Shown here: positions 40,184 to 48,967 of the stretch, piece by piece
Numbering within the stretch: the first letter of the stretch is position 1
Layout of the letters: each line of letters begins with the position of its first letter
Assembly (NCBI GenBank): GCA_003577245.1
Contig: QEVS01000004.1
Span: forward strand, 124,001-188,000
Source: a bacterium
GTDB taxonomy: Bacteria; Chloroflexota; Dehalococcoidia; Tepidiformales; Tepidiformaceae
Reading direction: 5' to 3'
Length of the DNA: 64,000 nucleotides
Notes under the pieces: generated by a model
The model's input: the letters and a program-made list of their open reading frames with translations, nothing else
Databases searched by the model: none
Told to the model about the DNA's origin: nothing
Position numbers and translations under genes: made by a program

Positions 40184-41362
40184 ATGAACGGCACGGCCGC
40201 CCGCGAAAGGATCGTTGAGCTTGCCCGCGCCGAGGGCTTCGCGCTCATTGGCTTCGCACCGGCGGGCGAGATGCCCGGGCCGCGCGAGGCCGCGCTTGCC
40301 GCCTTCCGGGAGGGCCGCCTGGCGGAAATGGCCTGGATGACCCCCGAATGGCTCGTCCACGCCACCAATCCCGGGGCTTTCCTTCCCGGCGCACGCACCG
40401 TCATCGTCCTCGCGCTCCCCTGCCACGCGCCTGACCCCATCAGTCCTCATCCCTCTTCGCTCACGGCTTCCCGCGGGCGGGTGGCCAGGTACGCGCGCGG
40501 GCGCGACTACCACCGCGTCTTCGAGAAGAAGCTCCGGCGGATTGCCCGGACCCTGCGCGACGAACTCGGCGCGGCCGCGCGGGCCACAGTCGACTACGGC
40601 CCGCTGCTCGAACGCCCCCTGGCCGTCCTCGCCGGGGCCGGCTGGCAGGGAAAGTCGGCCATGCTCCTTGTTCCCGGGTTCGGCCCGTGGGTGATGCTCG
40701 GAGCCATCGCCACGGACCTGGAGGTCGAACCGGGCGCTTCCCTCCGCAAGAGCTGCGGCAGCTGCACCCGCTGCCTCGCCGCCTGTCCAACGGGGGCACT
40801 GTCGCCGGCCGGCCACGTCCTCGATTCGCGCCTCTGCATCAGCTACCACACCATCGAAAACCGGGGACCCATCCCCCACGCGCTGCGGCCGAAGTTCGGC
40901 GACTGGATCTTCGGCTGCGACGAGTGCCTGGATTCCTGTCCCGTCGGGGCCGCCCAATTAGAATCGCACCCCGATTTCGTCGCTTCGCGATTTGACGACG
41001 CCTTCCCGCCCCTGGCCGAGCTGCTGGCGCTCGATGACGAGGCCTTCGCCGAACGGTTCCGGGGACGGGCGATCATGCGGGCGAAGCGCGATGGCCTCCT
41101 TCGCAACGTCTGCGTGGCGCTGGGTAACGTGGGCACGGCCCCTGACTTCGCCGCCCTCGCTGCCGCGCTCGACGACCACTCGCCGCTGGTCCGCGGTCAC
41201 GCCGCCTGGGGCCTCGGCCGGCTCGCCGCGCGCGAGGCGCTCGAACCTGAGGCCGCCGCCGCCCTTGAAGCGCGGCTCGCCATGGAGGAGGATCCCTTCG
41301 TCCGTAACGAACTCACGACCGCCCTCGGCAACCTCGTAGCAACGCAAAGGAGCGAGCCATGA
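40184..41362 (+). CDS. queG: Epoxyqueuosine reductase with C-terminal HEAT repeats
   Basis: A 392-residue enzyme that makes the last step of queuosine synthesis: reduction of epoxyqueuosine in tRNA with cobalamin and two [4Fe-4S] clusters. Clusters: CGSCTRCLAACPTGAL and CDECLDSCPVGA, each with the expected spacing. Residues 310-392 are HEAT-like helices (LRNVCVALGNVG ... VRGHAAWGLGRLA) that bind tRNA in longer QueG proteins. Start at 40184 removes a long unlikely extension; the ribosome site is weak. Overlaps the next gene by ATGA. Confidence 0.93.
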   Translation: MNGTAARERIVELARAEGFALIGFAPAGEMPGPREAALAAFREGRLAEMAWMTPEWLVHATNPGAFLPGARTVIVLALPCHAPDPISPHPSSLTASRGRVARYARGRDYHRVFEKKLRRIARTLRDELGAAARATVDYGPLLERPLAVLAGAGWQGKSAMLLVPGFGPWVMLGAIATDLEVEPGASLRKSCGSCTRCLAACPTGALSPAGHVLDSRLCISYHTIENRGPIPHALRPKFGDWIFGCDECLDSCPVGAAQLESHPDFVASRFDDAFPPLAELLALDDEAFAERFRGRAIMRAKRDGLLRNVCVALGNVGTAPDFAALAAALDDHSPLVRGHAAWGLGRLAAREALEPEAAAALEARLAMEEDPFVRNELTTALGNLVATQRSEP

Positions 41363-41826
41363 CAACCGCACCTGAACTCCCCCTGCTCGAACGCCGCCGC
41401 ATCGAAGCGGGGGTGCTCGTTCCGCTCATTCGCGCCATGCAAGCGGAGTTCGGCGCCGGGCCGGTGAACGAGGTGGTGGCGCGCACCATCCGCGATCTCG
41501 CCCGCGCCCAGGGAGAGGCCGACCGCGCCCGCATGAACGTCTCGTCCCTCGCCGATGTTGCGGCCCGGCTCCGCCAGGGCCCGCTGGCCGAAGGATCGCT
41601 CATTGTGGAAGTGGCTGAGGAATCGCCCGGGCGATTCGCCTTCAACGTCCGGCGCTGCCGCTTCAAGGAGATGTACGAGGAGATGGGCGCGGGCGACCTC
41701 GGCTTCCTGCTCTCCTGTAACCGCGACTTCGCCTACTTCGCGGGCCTCGCCCCGGAAATCAGCTTCAGCCGAACGCAGACTCTCATGGAGGGCGACCCCG
41801 TTTGCGACTTCTGCTACGGCCGGTAA
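41359..41826 (+). CDS. L-2-amino-thiazoline-4-carboxylic acid hydrolase-like protein
   Basis: A 155-residue protein matching the ATC hydrolase family by its core: VLVPLIRAMQAEFGAGPVNE, then FNVRRCRFKEMYEEMGAGDL, GFLLSCNRDFAYFAGLAPEI and the ending DPVCDFCYGR. In some pseudomonads the family converts ATC to S-carbamoyl-cysteine. The spaced cysteines and the CDFCY end may bind metal. It overlaps the queG stop by four bases, so it is in the queG operon. A true ATC substrate is not shown. Confidence 0.78.
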   Translation: MTTAPELPLLERRRIEAGVLVPLIRAMQAEFGAGPVNEVVARTIRDLARAQGEADRARMNVSSLADVAARLRQGPLAEGSLIVEVAEESPGRFAFNVRRCRFKEMYEEMGAGDLGFLLSCNRDFAYFAGLAPEISFSRTQTLMEGDPVCDFCYGR

Positions 41827-41878
41827 CCCTGCCCCGGCGCGCCGCGTTCTGATACCCGTGGCCGGTTCACCAGCCCCG

Positions 41879-42412
41879 ATGACGCGCGTGCTCGTGATGG
41901 GGCCCTCGGGCTCGGGGAAGTCTACCCTCGCGCGCGAGCTGGGCGCAGCCCTGGGGCTCGAGGTGGTACATCTCGACCAGCTCTTCTGGCGGCCGGGGTG
42001 GAAGGAGCCCCCGCCGGAAGAGTTCCGCGCCGCCGTACTGGAGGCGCTGGAACGGCCCCGCTGGGTCATCGACGGCAACTACTTTGGCTCGGGCGCGGGC
42101 GAAGAGCGACTGGCGGCGTGCGATACCATCGTTGTCCTCGACTTCCCGCGGCGCGTCTGCATGTGGCGGGTGCTACGGCGCATCGCGGGGAGCTATGGGC
42201 GAGTGCGCCCCGACCTTGCAGAGGGCTGCCCGGAACAGGTCGACCTGGAGTTTCTGCGGTGGGTGTGGACCTCTCCTTCGCGGCGGCCGGAGATGTTCGC
42301 CAGGCTCGAACCTTACCGGGGCAAGCGCCGCTTCGTGGTGCTGCGAAACGCGGGCGAAGTGCGCCGCTTTCTCGCCGGGCTGCGGCCCGAGGCGAACACC
42401 GGCCGCGCCTGA
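41879..42412 (+). CDS. Adenylate-kinase-like P-loop protein (DNA topology modulation FlaR-like)
   Basis: A 177-residue P-loop NTPase with Walker A MGPSGSGKSTLARELG and segments VVHLDQLFWRPGWKE, WVIDGNYFGSG and VLDFPRRVCMWR. It belongs to the small kinase-like family often named FlaR or topology modulation protein; the true substrate is unknown. The ATG at 41879 begins at the P-loop strand; longer in-frame lead from 41555 overlaps the previous gene and is unlikely. It lies 52 bases after the hydrolase and may be in the queG unit. Confidence 0.85.
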   Translation: MTRVLVMGPSGSGKSTLARELGAALGLEVVHLDQLFWRPGWKEPPPEEFRAAVLEALERPRWVIDGNYFGSGAGEERLAACDTIVVLDFPRRVCMWRVLRRIAGSYGRVRPDLAEGCPEQVDLEFLRWVWTSPSRRPEMFARLEPYRGKRRFVVLRNAGEVRRFLAGLRPEANTGRA

Positions 42413-42459
42413 CCCGTCCAGGGGCGAAAGCCGTTCGTCTGCGCGTATACTCCGCAGGC

Positions 42460-43818
42460 GTGAGCACGTACGAGGCGCTGCGCCCCCTGCTGGAGCCCCG
42501 CTCGGTCGTGGTGGTCGGCATCTCCCGTTCCGGGAAGCAGGGCGCCATCTTCCTCCAGGGGCTCCTCGACCCGGGCTTCAAGGGCGACGTTTACGTGGTA
42601 AACCCCTCCGCCGACGAGATCATGGGCGTGAAAGCCTATCCGTCGATCGCCGCCCTGCCCGCGACACCCGACCTTGCCGTCCTCACGCTGCCATCGGAAC
42701 CGGCCATCCAGGTGGTGGCGGAATGCGCGGAGCGCGGCATCCCCGGCGCGGCCATGTTCACGGCGGGTTTCGACGAGCTCGGCACGGAGGAGGGGCGTGA
42801 GCGTGGCCGGCGGCTAATGGCGGCCGCCGCCGGGCGCGTGCGGCTCATTGGCCCGAACGGCATGGGGGTCTACAACCCGCGGCGCGGCATTGCCTTCTTT
42901 CCGGGGATGCCGTCAGTTCCGGGCGGGCTGGGGCTCATCTCGCAGTCGGGTTCCCTCGCCCAGTTCACCGTACAGGCGGCTGTGAACCGCGGCCTGGGCT
43001 TCAGCAAGGCTGTAAGCATGGGCAACCAGATCGATTTGAACGCCGCCGACTACCTTGAGTACTTCGCGGCCGACCCCGAAACGCGCGCCATCTGCGCCTA
43101 CATCGAGGGTGTCCCCGATGGCCGCCGCTTCCGCCGGGCGCTCGAACAGGCGGCAGCGGCAAAGCCCGTGGTCATCTGGAAGTCGGGGCGCGTAGCCTCG
43201 GGGGCTCGCGCGGCACGCTCCCACACCGGGCAGCTCGCAGGGGACTACGCCATCTGGCAGGCCATGGCCAGGCAGTCGGGGGCGATCCTGGTGCGCGACC
43301 TGGAAGAGATGATTGACACCATCACGGCTGCGATGGCTTTCGCCGGCGTTTCCAAACCGGGGCGCCGCATCGCCATCATGACCGGACCTGGCGGACCCGC
43401 CGTGAGCGCCAGCGACGCCTGCGAGGAGGCCGGGCTGGAGCTCGCCACCCTTTCGCCGGCCACCACGGAGGTGCTCAGGGAGATAATCGCGCCGGCAGGA
43501 ACGAGCGTGAACAACCCCATCGACGTGGGCATGGTGCTTAAGGGTGCGGCGGACTTCTACGGACGCTGCCTGCGGCTGGCGCTGGCCGACGAGAACGTCG
43601 ATGCCGCCGTGGTCATTGGCGGCGAACGCGGCAACCTCGAAGGCTTCGCCGGCATGCTCGTGGACGCGCGCCGGGAAAGCGGCAAGCCCGTGATGTACGC
43701 CCTCAGCGATGACTTCGGCCCGAACCCCACGGCCCCAATGCTGGCGCGAGGCAGTGTGGCCGCGGCCCCGAGTGCAGAGCGGTGCCTCCGCGCCTACGCA
43801 CGCCTCGCACACCGCTAG
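42460..43818 (+). CDS. CoA-binding protein / ADP-forming acyl-CoA synthetase alpha-like subunit
   Basis: A 452-residue protein with the ACS/AcdA CoA-binding and ligase-CoA modules: LLEPRSVVVVGISRSGKQGA, then RLIGPNGMGVYNP, GLGLISQSGSLAQFTVQAAV, and SGARAARSHTGQLAGDYAIW with the phosphorylated-His region (SHTG). That supports ATP-linked CoA thioester formation or cleavage. The beta (ATP-grasp) subunit is absent here. GTG start at 42460, preceded by TATACT, so the transcript may be leaderless. Confidence 0.87.
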   Translation: MSTYEALRPLLEPRSVVVVGISRSGKQGAIFLQGLLDPGFKGDVYVVNPSADEIMGVKAYPSIAALPATPDLAVLTLPSEPAIQVVAECAERGIPGAAMFTAGFDELGTEEGRERGRRLMAAAAGRVRLIGPNGMGVYNPRRGIAFFPGMPSVPGGLGLISQSGSLAQFTVQAAVNRGLGFSKAVSMGNQIDLNAADYLEYFAADPETRAICAYIEGVPDGRRFRRALEQAAAAKPVVIWKSGRVASGARAARSHTGQLAGDYAIWQAMARQSGAILVRDLEEMIDTITAAMAFAGVSKPGRRIAIMTGPGGPAVSASDACEEAGLELATLSPATTEVLREIIAPAGTSVNNPIDVGMVLKGAADFYGRCLRLALADENVDAAVVIGGERGNLEGFAGMLVDARRESGKPVMYALSDDFGPNPTAPMLARGSVAAAPSAERCLRAYARLAHR

Positions 43819-43884
43819 CAGCCCCGGGGGACACGCGCCTGCCCTGCCCGGTCTCAGTACCCTTCGCCGCACCCCATCCCCGCC

Positions 43885-43913
43885 TTGCGCCGGAAGCTGC
43901 GACTATGTATCAT
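43885..43913 (+). promoter_or_regulatory. Promoter of the metal ABC operon
   Basis: TTGCGC (43885-43890), a 17-base spacer and TATCAT (43908-43913) sit just before the 25-bp palindrome. Both elements fit sigma-70 spacing, though the -35 is weak. Confidence 0.5.
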
Positions 43914-43917
43914 TCAT

Positions 43918-43942
43918 CTTGTTGAGAGTGAGTCTCAACAAG
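43918..43942. promoter_or_regulatory. Perfect 25-bp palindrome, metalloregulator operator
   Basis: CTTGTTGAGA (43918-43927) and TCTCAACAAG (43933-43942) are exact inverted arms around GTGAG. It overlaps the transcription start and the AAGGAG ribosome site of the substrate-binding gene. The core is of the Fur/Zur kind, but MntR or another metal regulator is possible. Confidence 0.75.
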
Positions 43943-43953
43943 GAGCTGGCCGC

Positions 43954-44865
43954 TTGCTCTTCCGCCGTTGTACCGGGCTGCTCTCCATGCTCATGGGGGC
44001 CATCCTCGTCGTCCCCCTTGCTGCCGCCTGCGGCGACGATGAGGGCGGCGGCGACGGCCGCTTCGCGGTCCTGGCCACAACGGTCCAGGTGGAGGCTCTC
44101 GCTCGTGTAGTTGCCGGCGATGCCGCCAGCGTCAGATCCCTGCTCAAGCCCGGCGTGGACCCGCACGACCACGAGCTCACGGCCGGCGACCGGAAGGCGA
44201 TCAGCAAGGCCGGGGTCATCCTCCGCAACGGGATCGGGCTGGACGCCTACCTCGAGAGCGCGCTTGAGGACCGAGGGACGAAGGAGAAGACCTTCACGGT
44301 GACAACGGGCATCACCATCCGCAAGGCCGATGGTGAAGAGGACCCGCACGTCTGGCAGAATCCGCTCAACGTGAAGGTGATGGTGGAGAACATCGCCGGC
44401 GCACTGTCCGCGAAGGACCCCGCAAATGAGGCCGGGTACCGCGACCGTGCAGCGGCCTACCTGCAGCGCCTGGACGAGGTCGACCGCGAAATCGCCGCGC
44501 TCATCGAAAGTATCCCGCCTGAAAACCGGAAGATGGTGACGAACCACGACGCCTTCGGCTACTTCATCGAGAGGTACGGGCTGAGGTTTGTGGGAGCGGT
44601 AATCCCCAGTCTTTCGACGCAGGCCGAGCCCTCGGCGAAGGATATCGCCACCCTCCAGGACCTGATCAAGCGCGAGAACGTGAAGGCGATCTTCGCCGAA
44701 AGCTCGCTGGACCCGAAGATCGCTTCCCAGGTGGCGAAGGACACCGGCGTGAAGATCGTGGACGACCTTTACGGGGATTCGCTCGGCGAGCCGGGCTCGG
44801 GCGCGGAGACCGTCGACGGCATGCTGCTGGCAAACGCCCGCAAGATCGCCGAGGCACTGAGATAG
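43954..44865 (+). CDS. Zinc/manganese ABC transporter substrate-binding lipoprotein
   Basis: A 303-residue cluster-9 binding protein. A TTG start follows AAGGAG, so the signal reads into the lipobox LAAAC (about Cys 26). Metal ligands are in GVDPHDHELTAGD, EEDPHVWQNPLNV, TNHDAFGYFIERY and DDLYGDSLGE. It lacks the long His-rich loop of many ZnuA proteins, so Zn and Mn cannot be told apart. The longer start 43885 would include the operator and is rejected. It leads a three-gene operon. Confidence 0.9.
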   Translation: MLFRRCTGLLSMLMGAILVVPLAAACGDDEGGGDGRFAVLATTVQVEALARVVAGDAASVRSLLKPGVDPHDHELTAGDRKAISKAGVILRNGIGLDAYLESALEDRGTKEKTFTVTTGITIRKADGEEDPHVWQNPLNVKVMVENIAGALSAKDPANEAGYRDRAAAYLQRLDEVDREIAALIESIPPENRKMVTNHDAFGYFIERYGLRFVGAVIPSLSTQAEPSAKDIATLQDLIKRENVKAIFAESSLDPKIASQVAKDTGVKIVDDLYGDSLGEPGSGAETVDGMLLANARKIAEALR

Positions 44866-44918
44866 CCGCCGCGGACGGGGCGGGCGAGCCCGCTGCAGGG
44901 GCGCTTGAGCTTGACGGG

Positions 44919-45617
44919 GTGGGAGCGGGTTACGGCTCGACCTTCCACCTGGGAGGCATCTCGTTTCAGGCCGGCGCCGGGAGCGTGGTAGGGCTCATCG
45001 GCCCCAACGGCGGGGGAAAGAGCACCCTCCTCAAAGCCGTGGCGGGCGTCATCCCCCTGCGCGAGGGACAGATCCGGCTCGGCGGCCGGCCGCTCCGCCG
45101 CAACGAAGGGCACATCGCCTTCGTGCCCCAGCGCGAGGAGGTGAACTGGGACTTCCCTGTTTCGGCGGGCGATGTCGTGCTCATGGGGCGTTACCGCGCC
45201 GCCGGCTGGGTGCGGCGCCCCGGCGCCGAAGACCGCCGCAAGGCCGGGGCCGCGCTGGCAAGGCTCGGACTCGAAGGGAAGGGCAACCGCCACATCAGCC
45301 AGTTTTCCGGAGGGCAGCAGCAGCGCATTTTCCTCGCCCGGGCGCTTGTGCAAGAGCCCCGGGTGGTGCTGCTCGACGAGCCCTTCACCGGGATAGACCA
45401 GGAGAACCGCGAGGTGTTGCACCAGGTCATCGCCGGGTTCGCGCGGGACGGCGTGATCGTGCTCATCGCCACCCACGACCTTGACGAGGTGGCCGCCATG
45501 ACCACCCATGTGTGCTGCCTGGCCGGGCGGTTTGTGGCATTCGGCCCGACCGCATCGACCTTCACCCCCGAAACGCTGCGCGCCACCTTCGGCGGCCAGC
45601 TGGCGGTGTTCGCCTGA
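44919..45617 (+). CDS. Zinc/manganese ABC transporter ATP-binding protein
   Basis: The ATPase shows Walker A IGPNGGGKSTLLKA, signature FSGGQQQRIFLARAL, Walker B VVLLDEPFTGIDQ and switch His ATHDLDEV. The GTG at 44919 gives 232 residues but drops the first strand. In frame upstream the bases read back to about 44865 as AADGAGEPAAGALELDG, the expected family beginning, yet no ATG, GTG or TTG is found before the previous stop; only ATA at 44862 is placed well. The true start may be rare, or a base is missing. Its TGA overlaps the permease ATG. Confidence 0.9.
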   Translation: MGAGYGSTFHLGGISFQAGAGSVVGLIGPNGGGKSTLLKAVAGVIPLREGQIRLGGRPLRRNEGHIAFVPQREEVNWDFPVSAGDVVLMGRYRAAGWVRRPGAEDRRKAGAALARLGLEGKGNRHISQFSGGQQQRIFLARALVQEPRVVLLDEPFTGIDQENREVLHQVIAGFARDGVIVLIATHDLDEVAAMTTHVCCLAGRFVAFGPTASTFTPETLRATFGGQLAVFA

Positions 45618-46522
45618 TGCTGGACTTCATCACCGAACCGCTTGGCTATCCCTTCATCCAGCGGGCACTGATCGAGATCGTGATCGTGGGCACGGTCTGC
45701 GGCCTGGTGGGGTGCTTTGTTGTACTGCGGGGGCTGGCCTTCGTTGGCGATGCGCTGGCGCACACAGTCTTCCCCGGCGTTGTGCTCTCCTACATCGCCG
45801 GGCGCAGCATCATGATCGGCGCCTTCGCCTTTGGCGCATTGACGGCAATAGGAATTGGGGTGCTGTCGCGCTCGCGGAGGGTGAGCGCCGATTCCGCCGT
45901 GGGCGTGCTGTTCGCCGCCTTCTTCGCCCTGGGTGTGGTGCTCATAAGCCGGCAGGCTGGCTTCAAGAAAGACCTTGGCTCGCTCCTCTTCGGAAACGTG
46001 CTCGGCGTCTCGCGCGAAGACGTCATCGCAACATTAATCATCGCCGTCATCGTCATCGCCGTGCTCTTCCTGCTCCTCAAGGAGTTCACGGTGGTTGCCT
46101 TCGATGCGACCATGGCCCGCTCGCTCGGTTACCCCGTATTCGCACTCGACCTGGTGCTGTTGCTGCTGGTGGCGGCAACGATCGTGGTGAGCCTGCAAAC
46201 GGTGGGCAACATCCTCATCCTGGCCCTCATCGTGACGCCACCCGCCACCGCCCGGCTCCTCACCGATCGGCTCGGCCAGATGATGGCCCTGAGCGTGGCA
46301 GCGGGCGTCCTCGCCGGCGTGGCCGGGATCTTCATCTCCTACCATGCCGACACCGCGGCGGGGGGCACCATCGTCCTCGCGGGCACAGCGCTCTTCCTGC
46401 TTGCGCTCGTCTTCGCGCCCAATCACGGGCTGCTGAGCACGTTCCTTCAGCGCCGCCGCGGCTACCACCACGTCCATCACTACCACCCGATTGACGAGGC
46501 CGCTCCCCCGGGCGGCCACTGA
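45617..46522 (+). CDS. Zinc/manganese ABC transporter permease
   Basis: A 301-residue membrane protein with eight to nine hydrophobic segments and the ABC-3 family features LRGLAFVGDALAHTVFPGV and NILILALIVTPPATARLL. A His-rich C-terminal tail (YHHVHHYH) may hold metal near the inside gate. The start is the ATG overlapping the ATPase stop (TGATG); the longer 45512 start overlaps the ATPase too much. With the binding protein and ATPase it forms a complete importer. Confidence 0.93.
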   Translation: MLDFITEPLGYPFIQRALIEIVIVGTVCGLVGCFVVLRGLAFVGDALAHTVFPGVVLSYIAGRSIMIGAFAFGALTAIGIGVLSRSRRVSADSAVGVLFAAFFALGVVLISRQAGFKKDLGSLLFGNVLGVSREDVIATLIIAVIVIAVLFLLLKEFTVVAFDATMARSLGYPVFALDLVLLLLVAATIVVSLQTVGNILILALIVTPPATARLLTDRLGQMMALSVAAGVLAGVAGIFISYHADTAAGGTIVLAGTALFLLALVFAPNHGLLSTFLQRRRGYHHVHHYHPIDEAAPPGGH

Positions 46523-46612
46523 GACAGCACACCGGAAGTTGTCGCGTGTGAGATGACGGCGCGCCGCCCACGCGGTAGAGTCGCTTACCACACACTCTGC
46601 GGGGGAACCGAA

Positions 46613-47833
46613 ATGTCCGACGGCCACGCGGTGGAGCGCAAGCTCTCCAAAGAAGAGATAGAAGAGATCCGCCAGAAGACAAAAGGGCTCATGGACGAGC
46701 TCGTCTATCCGAACGAGGTGCAGTACGAACACTGCACCGACGACGAGCGAGAGGCCCTCATCAAGAGCCTGCAGGCGAAGTCGAAAGCGGCAGGGATGTG
46801 GGCGCCCCACCTGCCCGCGGCCGCGGGCGGAATGGGCATCGGATTCATGCCCTACGTCTACATGAACGAGATCATCGGCCGGAGCTGGATGGCGCCCCGC
46901 GTCTTCGGCTCGCAGGCGCCCGATTCCGGCAACGCCGAGATCCTCTGGCAGTTCGGCACCCCGGAGCTCCAGGAGCGGTGGATGAAGCCGCTCGTGAACG
47001 GCGATATCCGCTCCTGCTTCTCGATGACCGAGCCCGAGGTTTCCGGCGCCGACCCCACCGGGCTCCGCACCACGGCTGTGCGCGATGGCGACGAGTGGGT
47101 CATTCGCGGCCACAAGTGGTTCACAAGCGGCGCCGTGGGAGCCTCGTTCGCCATCGTCATGTGCGTCACCCAGCCCGACCAGCCACCTCACAGGCGCATG
47201 AGCCAGATTGTCGTGCCCACGGACACCCCGGGCTTCCAGATCGTGCGCGAGATCCCGGTCATGGGCTCCACCGAGGGCTCGCACTGCGAAATCCGCTACG
47301 TGAACGTGCGCGTCCCCGTCACGAACCTCCTCGGCGAAGATGGCGGCGGCTTCCGCATCGCCCAGCGCCGCCTCGGCCCCGGCCGCATCCACCACTGCAT
47401 GCGCTGGCTCGGGCAGATGCAGCGCGCCTTCGAGATCATGTGCGAGTACGCACTCAAGCGTGAGGTCTACGGCAGCACCCTCGCCGAAAAGCAGACCGTG
47501 CAGAACTGGATTGCCGATTCCTACGTCCAGATCCAGGCCGCGCGCCTGCTCACCCTCAACGCCGCCGCCAAGATTGATACGGGCGACGAGGCCCGCGTCG
47601 AAATCTCCGCGATTAAGTTCTTCGGCGCCCAGGTGCTGCACGACGTGATCGACCGCGCCATCCAGGTGCACGGCGCACGCGGCGTATCGGGCGATACCCC
47701 GCTCGAAGGCATGTACCGCCTCGCCCGCGGCGCCCGCATCTACGACGGCCCCGATGAGACCCACCGGATGGTGGTTTCCCGCCGCATCCTCCAGAGTTTC
47801 AAGGCGGGTCTCGGCTGGGACTTCGGGGTCTAG
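46613..47833 (+). CDS. Acyl-CoA dehydrogenase, ACAD10/11-like
   Basis: A 406-residue dehydrogenase. Segments include WAPHLPAAAGGMGIGFMPYV, FSMTEPEVSGADPTGLRT, KWFTSGAVGASFAIVMCV and a C-terminal DGPDETHRMVVSRRIL. Its layout and the DGPDETHR ending are like the ACAD10/ACAD11 and LvaC branch, which removes phosphate from 4-phosphoacyl-CoA. An APH-type kinase gene follows 69 bases downstream on the same strand, as in that pathway. The longer start at 46553 lacks a ribosome site. Confidence 0.9.
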   Translation: MSDGHAVERKLSKEEIEEIRQKTKGLMDELVYPNEVQYEHCTDDEREALIKSLQAKSKAAGMWAPHLPAAAGGMGIGFMPYVYMNEIIGRSWMAPRVFGSQAPDSGNAEILWQFGTPELQERWMKPLVNGDIRSCFSMTEPEVSGADPTGLRTTAVRDGDEWVIRGHKWFTSGAVGASFAIVMCVTQPDQPPHRRMSQIVVPTDTPGFQIVREIPVMGSTEGSHCEIRYVNVRVPVTNLLGEDGGGFRIAQRRLGPGRIHHCMRWLGQMQRAFEIMCEYALKREVYGSTLAEKQTVQNWIADSYVQIQAARLLTLNAAAKIDTGDEARVEISAIKFFGAQVLHDVIDRAIQVHGARGVSGDTPLEGMYRLARGARIYDGPDETHRMVVSRRILQSFKAGLGWDFGV

Positions 47834-47902
47834 CCAGCAACACACGCAAGAGGCGCTGGCGCCGGCTGCCCGTCCCTGGCGCCCGCGCGCCCCGGAGGGC
47901 CC

Positions 47903-48913
47903 GTGGATGAGATCGTAGTCCTCATGGACCAGTTGAACCGGTTCCTCCGGGCGCAGCTCGGCGATGAGCGCCTGCGCGTGCTCTCAATGGAGACGACCCC
48001 CGGCCACGCCGGCCTCTCGTTCTTCTTCACCGTCCTCGCTGGCAACGAGACTCAGGAGTTCGTGCTCCGCGTGCCGCCCGCGAACGTGAAGTTCGAAGGC
48101 ACCGCCGATATCCTGCGCCAGGCGCGGGTGATCACGTCCCTCAGGGACTCGCGGGTGCCCGTGGCCGAGGTTGCCTGGGCCGGCGACGACCCGCAATGGT
48201 TCGGCCGCCCTTACATGATCGTGCCGCGCCTGCGGGGCGATTGCCTGCGAATGAGCGAGGGCGAATGGGCGGCCGGCCTGCCCGCGGAGCGCCTGCGCCC
48301 CATGGCGCAACAGGCGATGGAGGTGCTGGCGCGGCTGCACGGCCTCGACTGGCAGCAGTACGTCCCCGGCGATGGGCCGCCGCTCGACCCCACCTTCGAT
48401 ATCGAGCGCTGGGACCGTTTCTGGGAGCGCGCCGCCGAGCCGGAGATGGTGGCCCTGGGGCCCGAGGTGAAGCGCCGCCTCCTCGAACGCCTGCCGCGGG
48501 ACCCGCGCATCGGCATCTTCCACGGCGACTACCAGTGGACCAACCTCTTCTATACCGATGACCGCCTGGCCGCCGTCATCGACTGGGAGCTCTGGGGCGT
48601 GGGCGCCACGCTCAACGACCTCGGCTGGATCCTCCTCTTCAGCGACCCCGAGGCCTGGGTGCACGAAGACCGCTCCACCGCGCCCATCCCCCGGCCCGCC
48701 GAGCTGGAGGCAATGTACGCAGAGGCGCTCGGCGAGGCCCCGGGAGATGTCGCCTGGTACAGGGCGCTGGCGGCCTACAAGTTCTCCATCATCGGCGGCT
48801 TCAACCTGATGCTGCACCGCCGCGGCAAGCGCGACGACCCGCACTGGGAGGTGCTGAAGCCATCCATGCCACGCCTCATGGAACGCGCGCTCGAGGTGCT
48901 CGACGGCGCGTAA
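47903..48913 (+). CDS. APH/ChoK-type phosphotransferase next to an acyl-CoA dehydrogenase
   Basis: A 336-residue aminoglycoside-phosphotransferase-fold kinase. HGDYQWTNLFYTDD is the Brenner catalytic loop, VIDWELWGVG the metal-binding DxE/DxD segment, and the N-lobe has VLRVPPANVKFEG. Such kinases act on small hydroxyl substrates. In the human ACAD10/11 and Pseudomonas LvaA systems a kinase of this fold phosphorylates the 4-hydroxyl of acyl-CoA for a partner ACAD. Gene pairing here suggests the same. GTG start. Confidence 0.85.
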   Translation: MDEIVVLMDQLNRFLRAQLGDERLRVLSMETTPGHAGLSFFFTVLAGNETQEFVLRVPPANVKFEGTADILRQARVITSLRDSRVPVAEVAWAGDDPQWFGRPYMIVPRLRGDCLRMSEGEWAAGLPAERLRPMAQQAMEVLARLHGLDWQQYVPGDGPPLDPTFDIERWDRFWERAAEPEMVALGPEVKRRLLERLPRDPRIGIFHGDYQWTNLFYTDDRLAAVIDWELWGVGATLNDLGWILLFSDPEAWVHEDRSTAPIPRPAELEAMYAEALGEAPGDVAWYRALAAYKFSIIGGFNLMLHRRGKRDDPHWEVLKPSMPRLMERALEVLDGA

Positions 48914-48967
48914 GCGCGGAGCGGGCAGCCCCCCGGCACCGGCCGCTGTCCGCGGGGGTGGACGGTA

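Noticed and set aside
46034-47845. 603-codon minus-strand frame
   Set aside because: Antisense to the permease end and the acyl-CoA dehydrogenase; Asp/His/Ala-rich without family signs.
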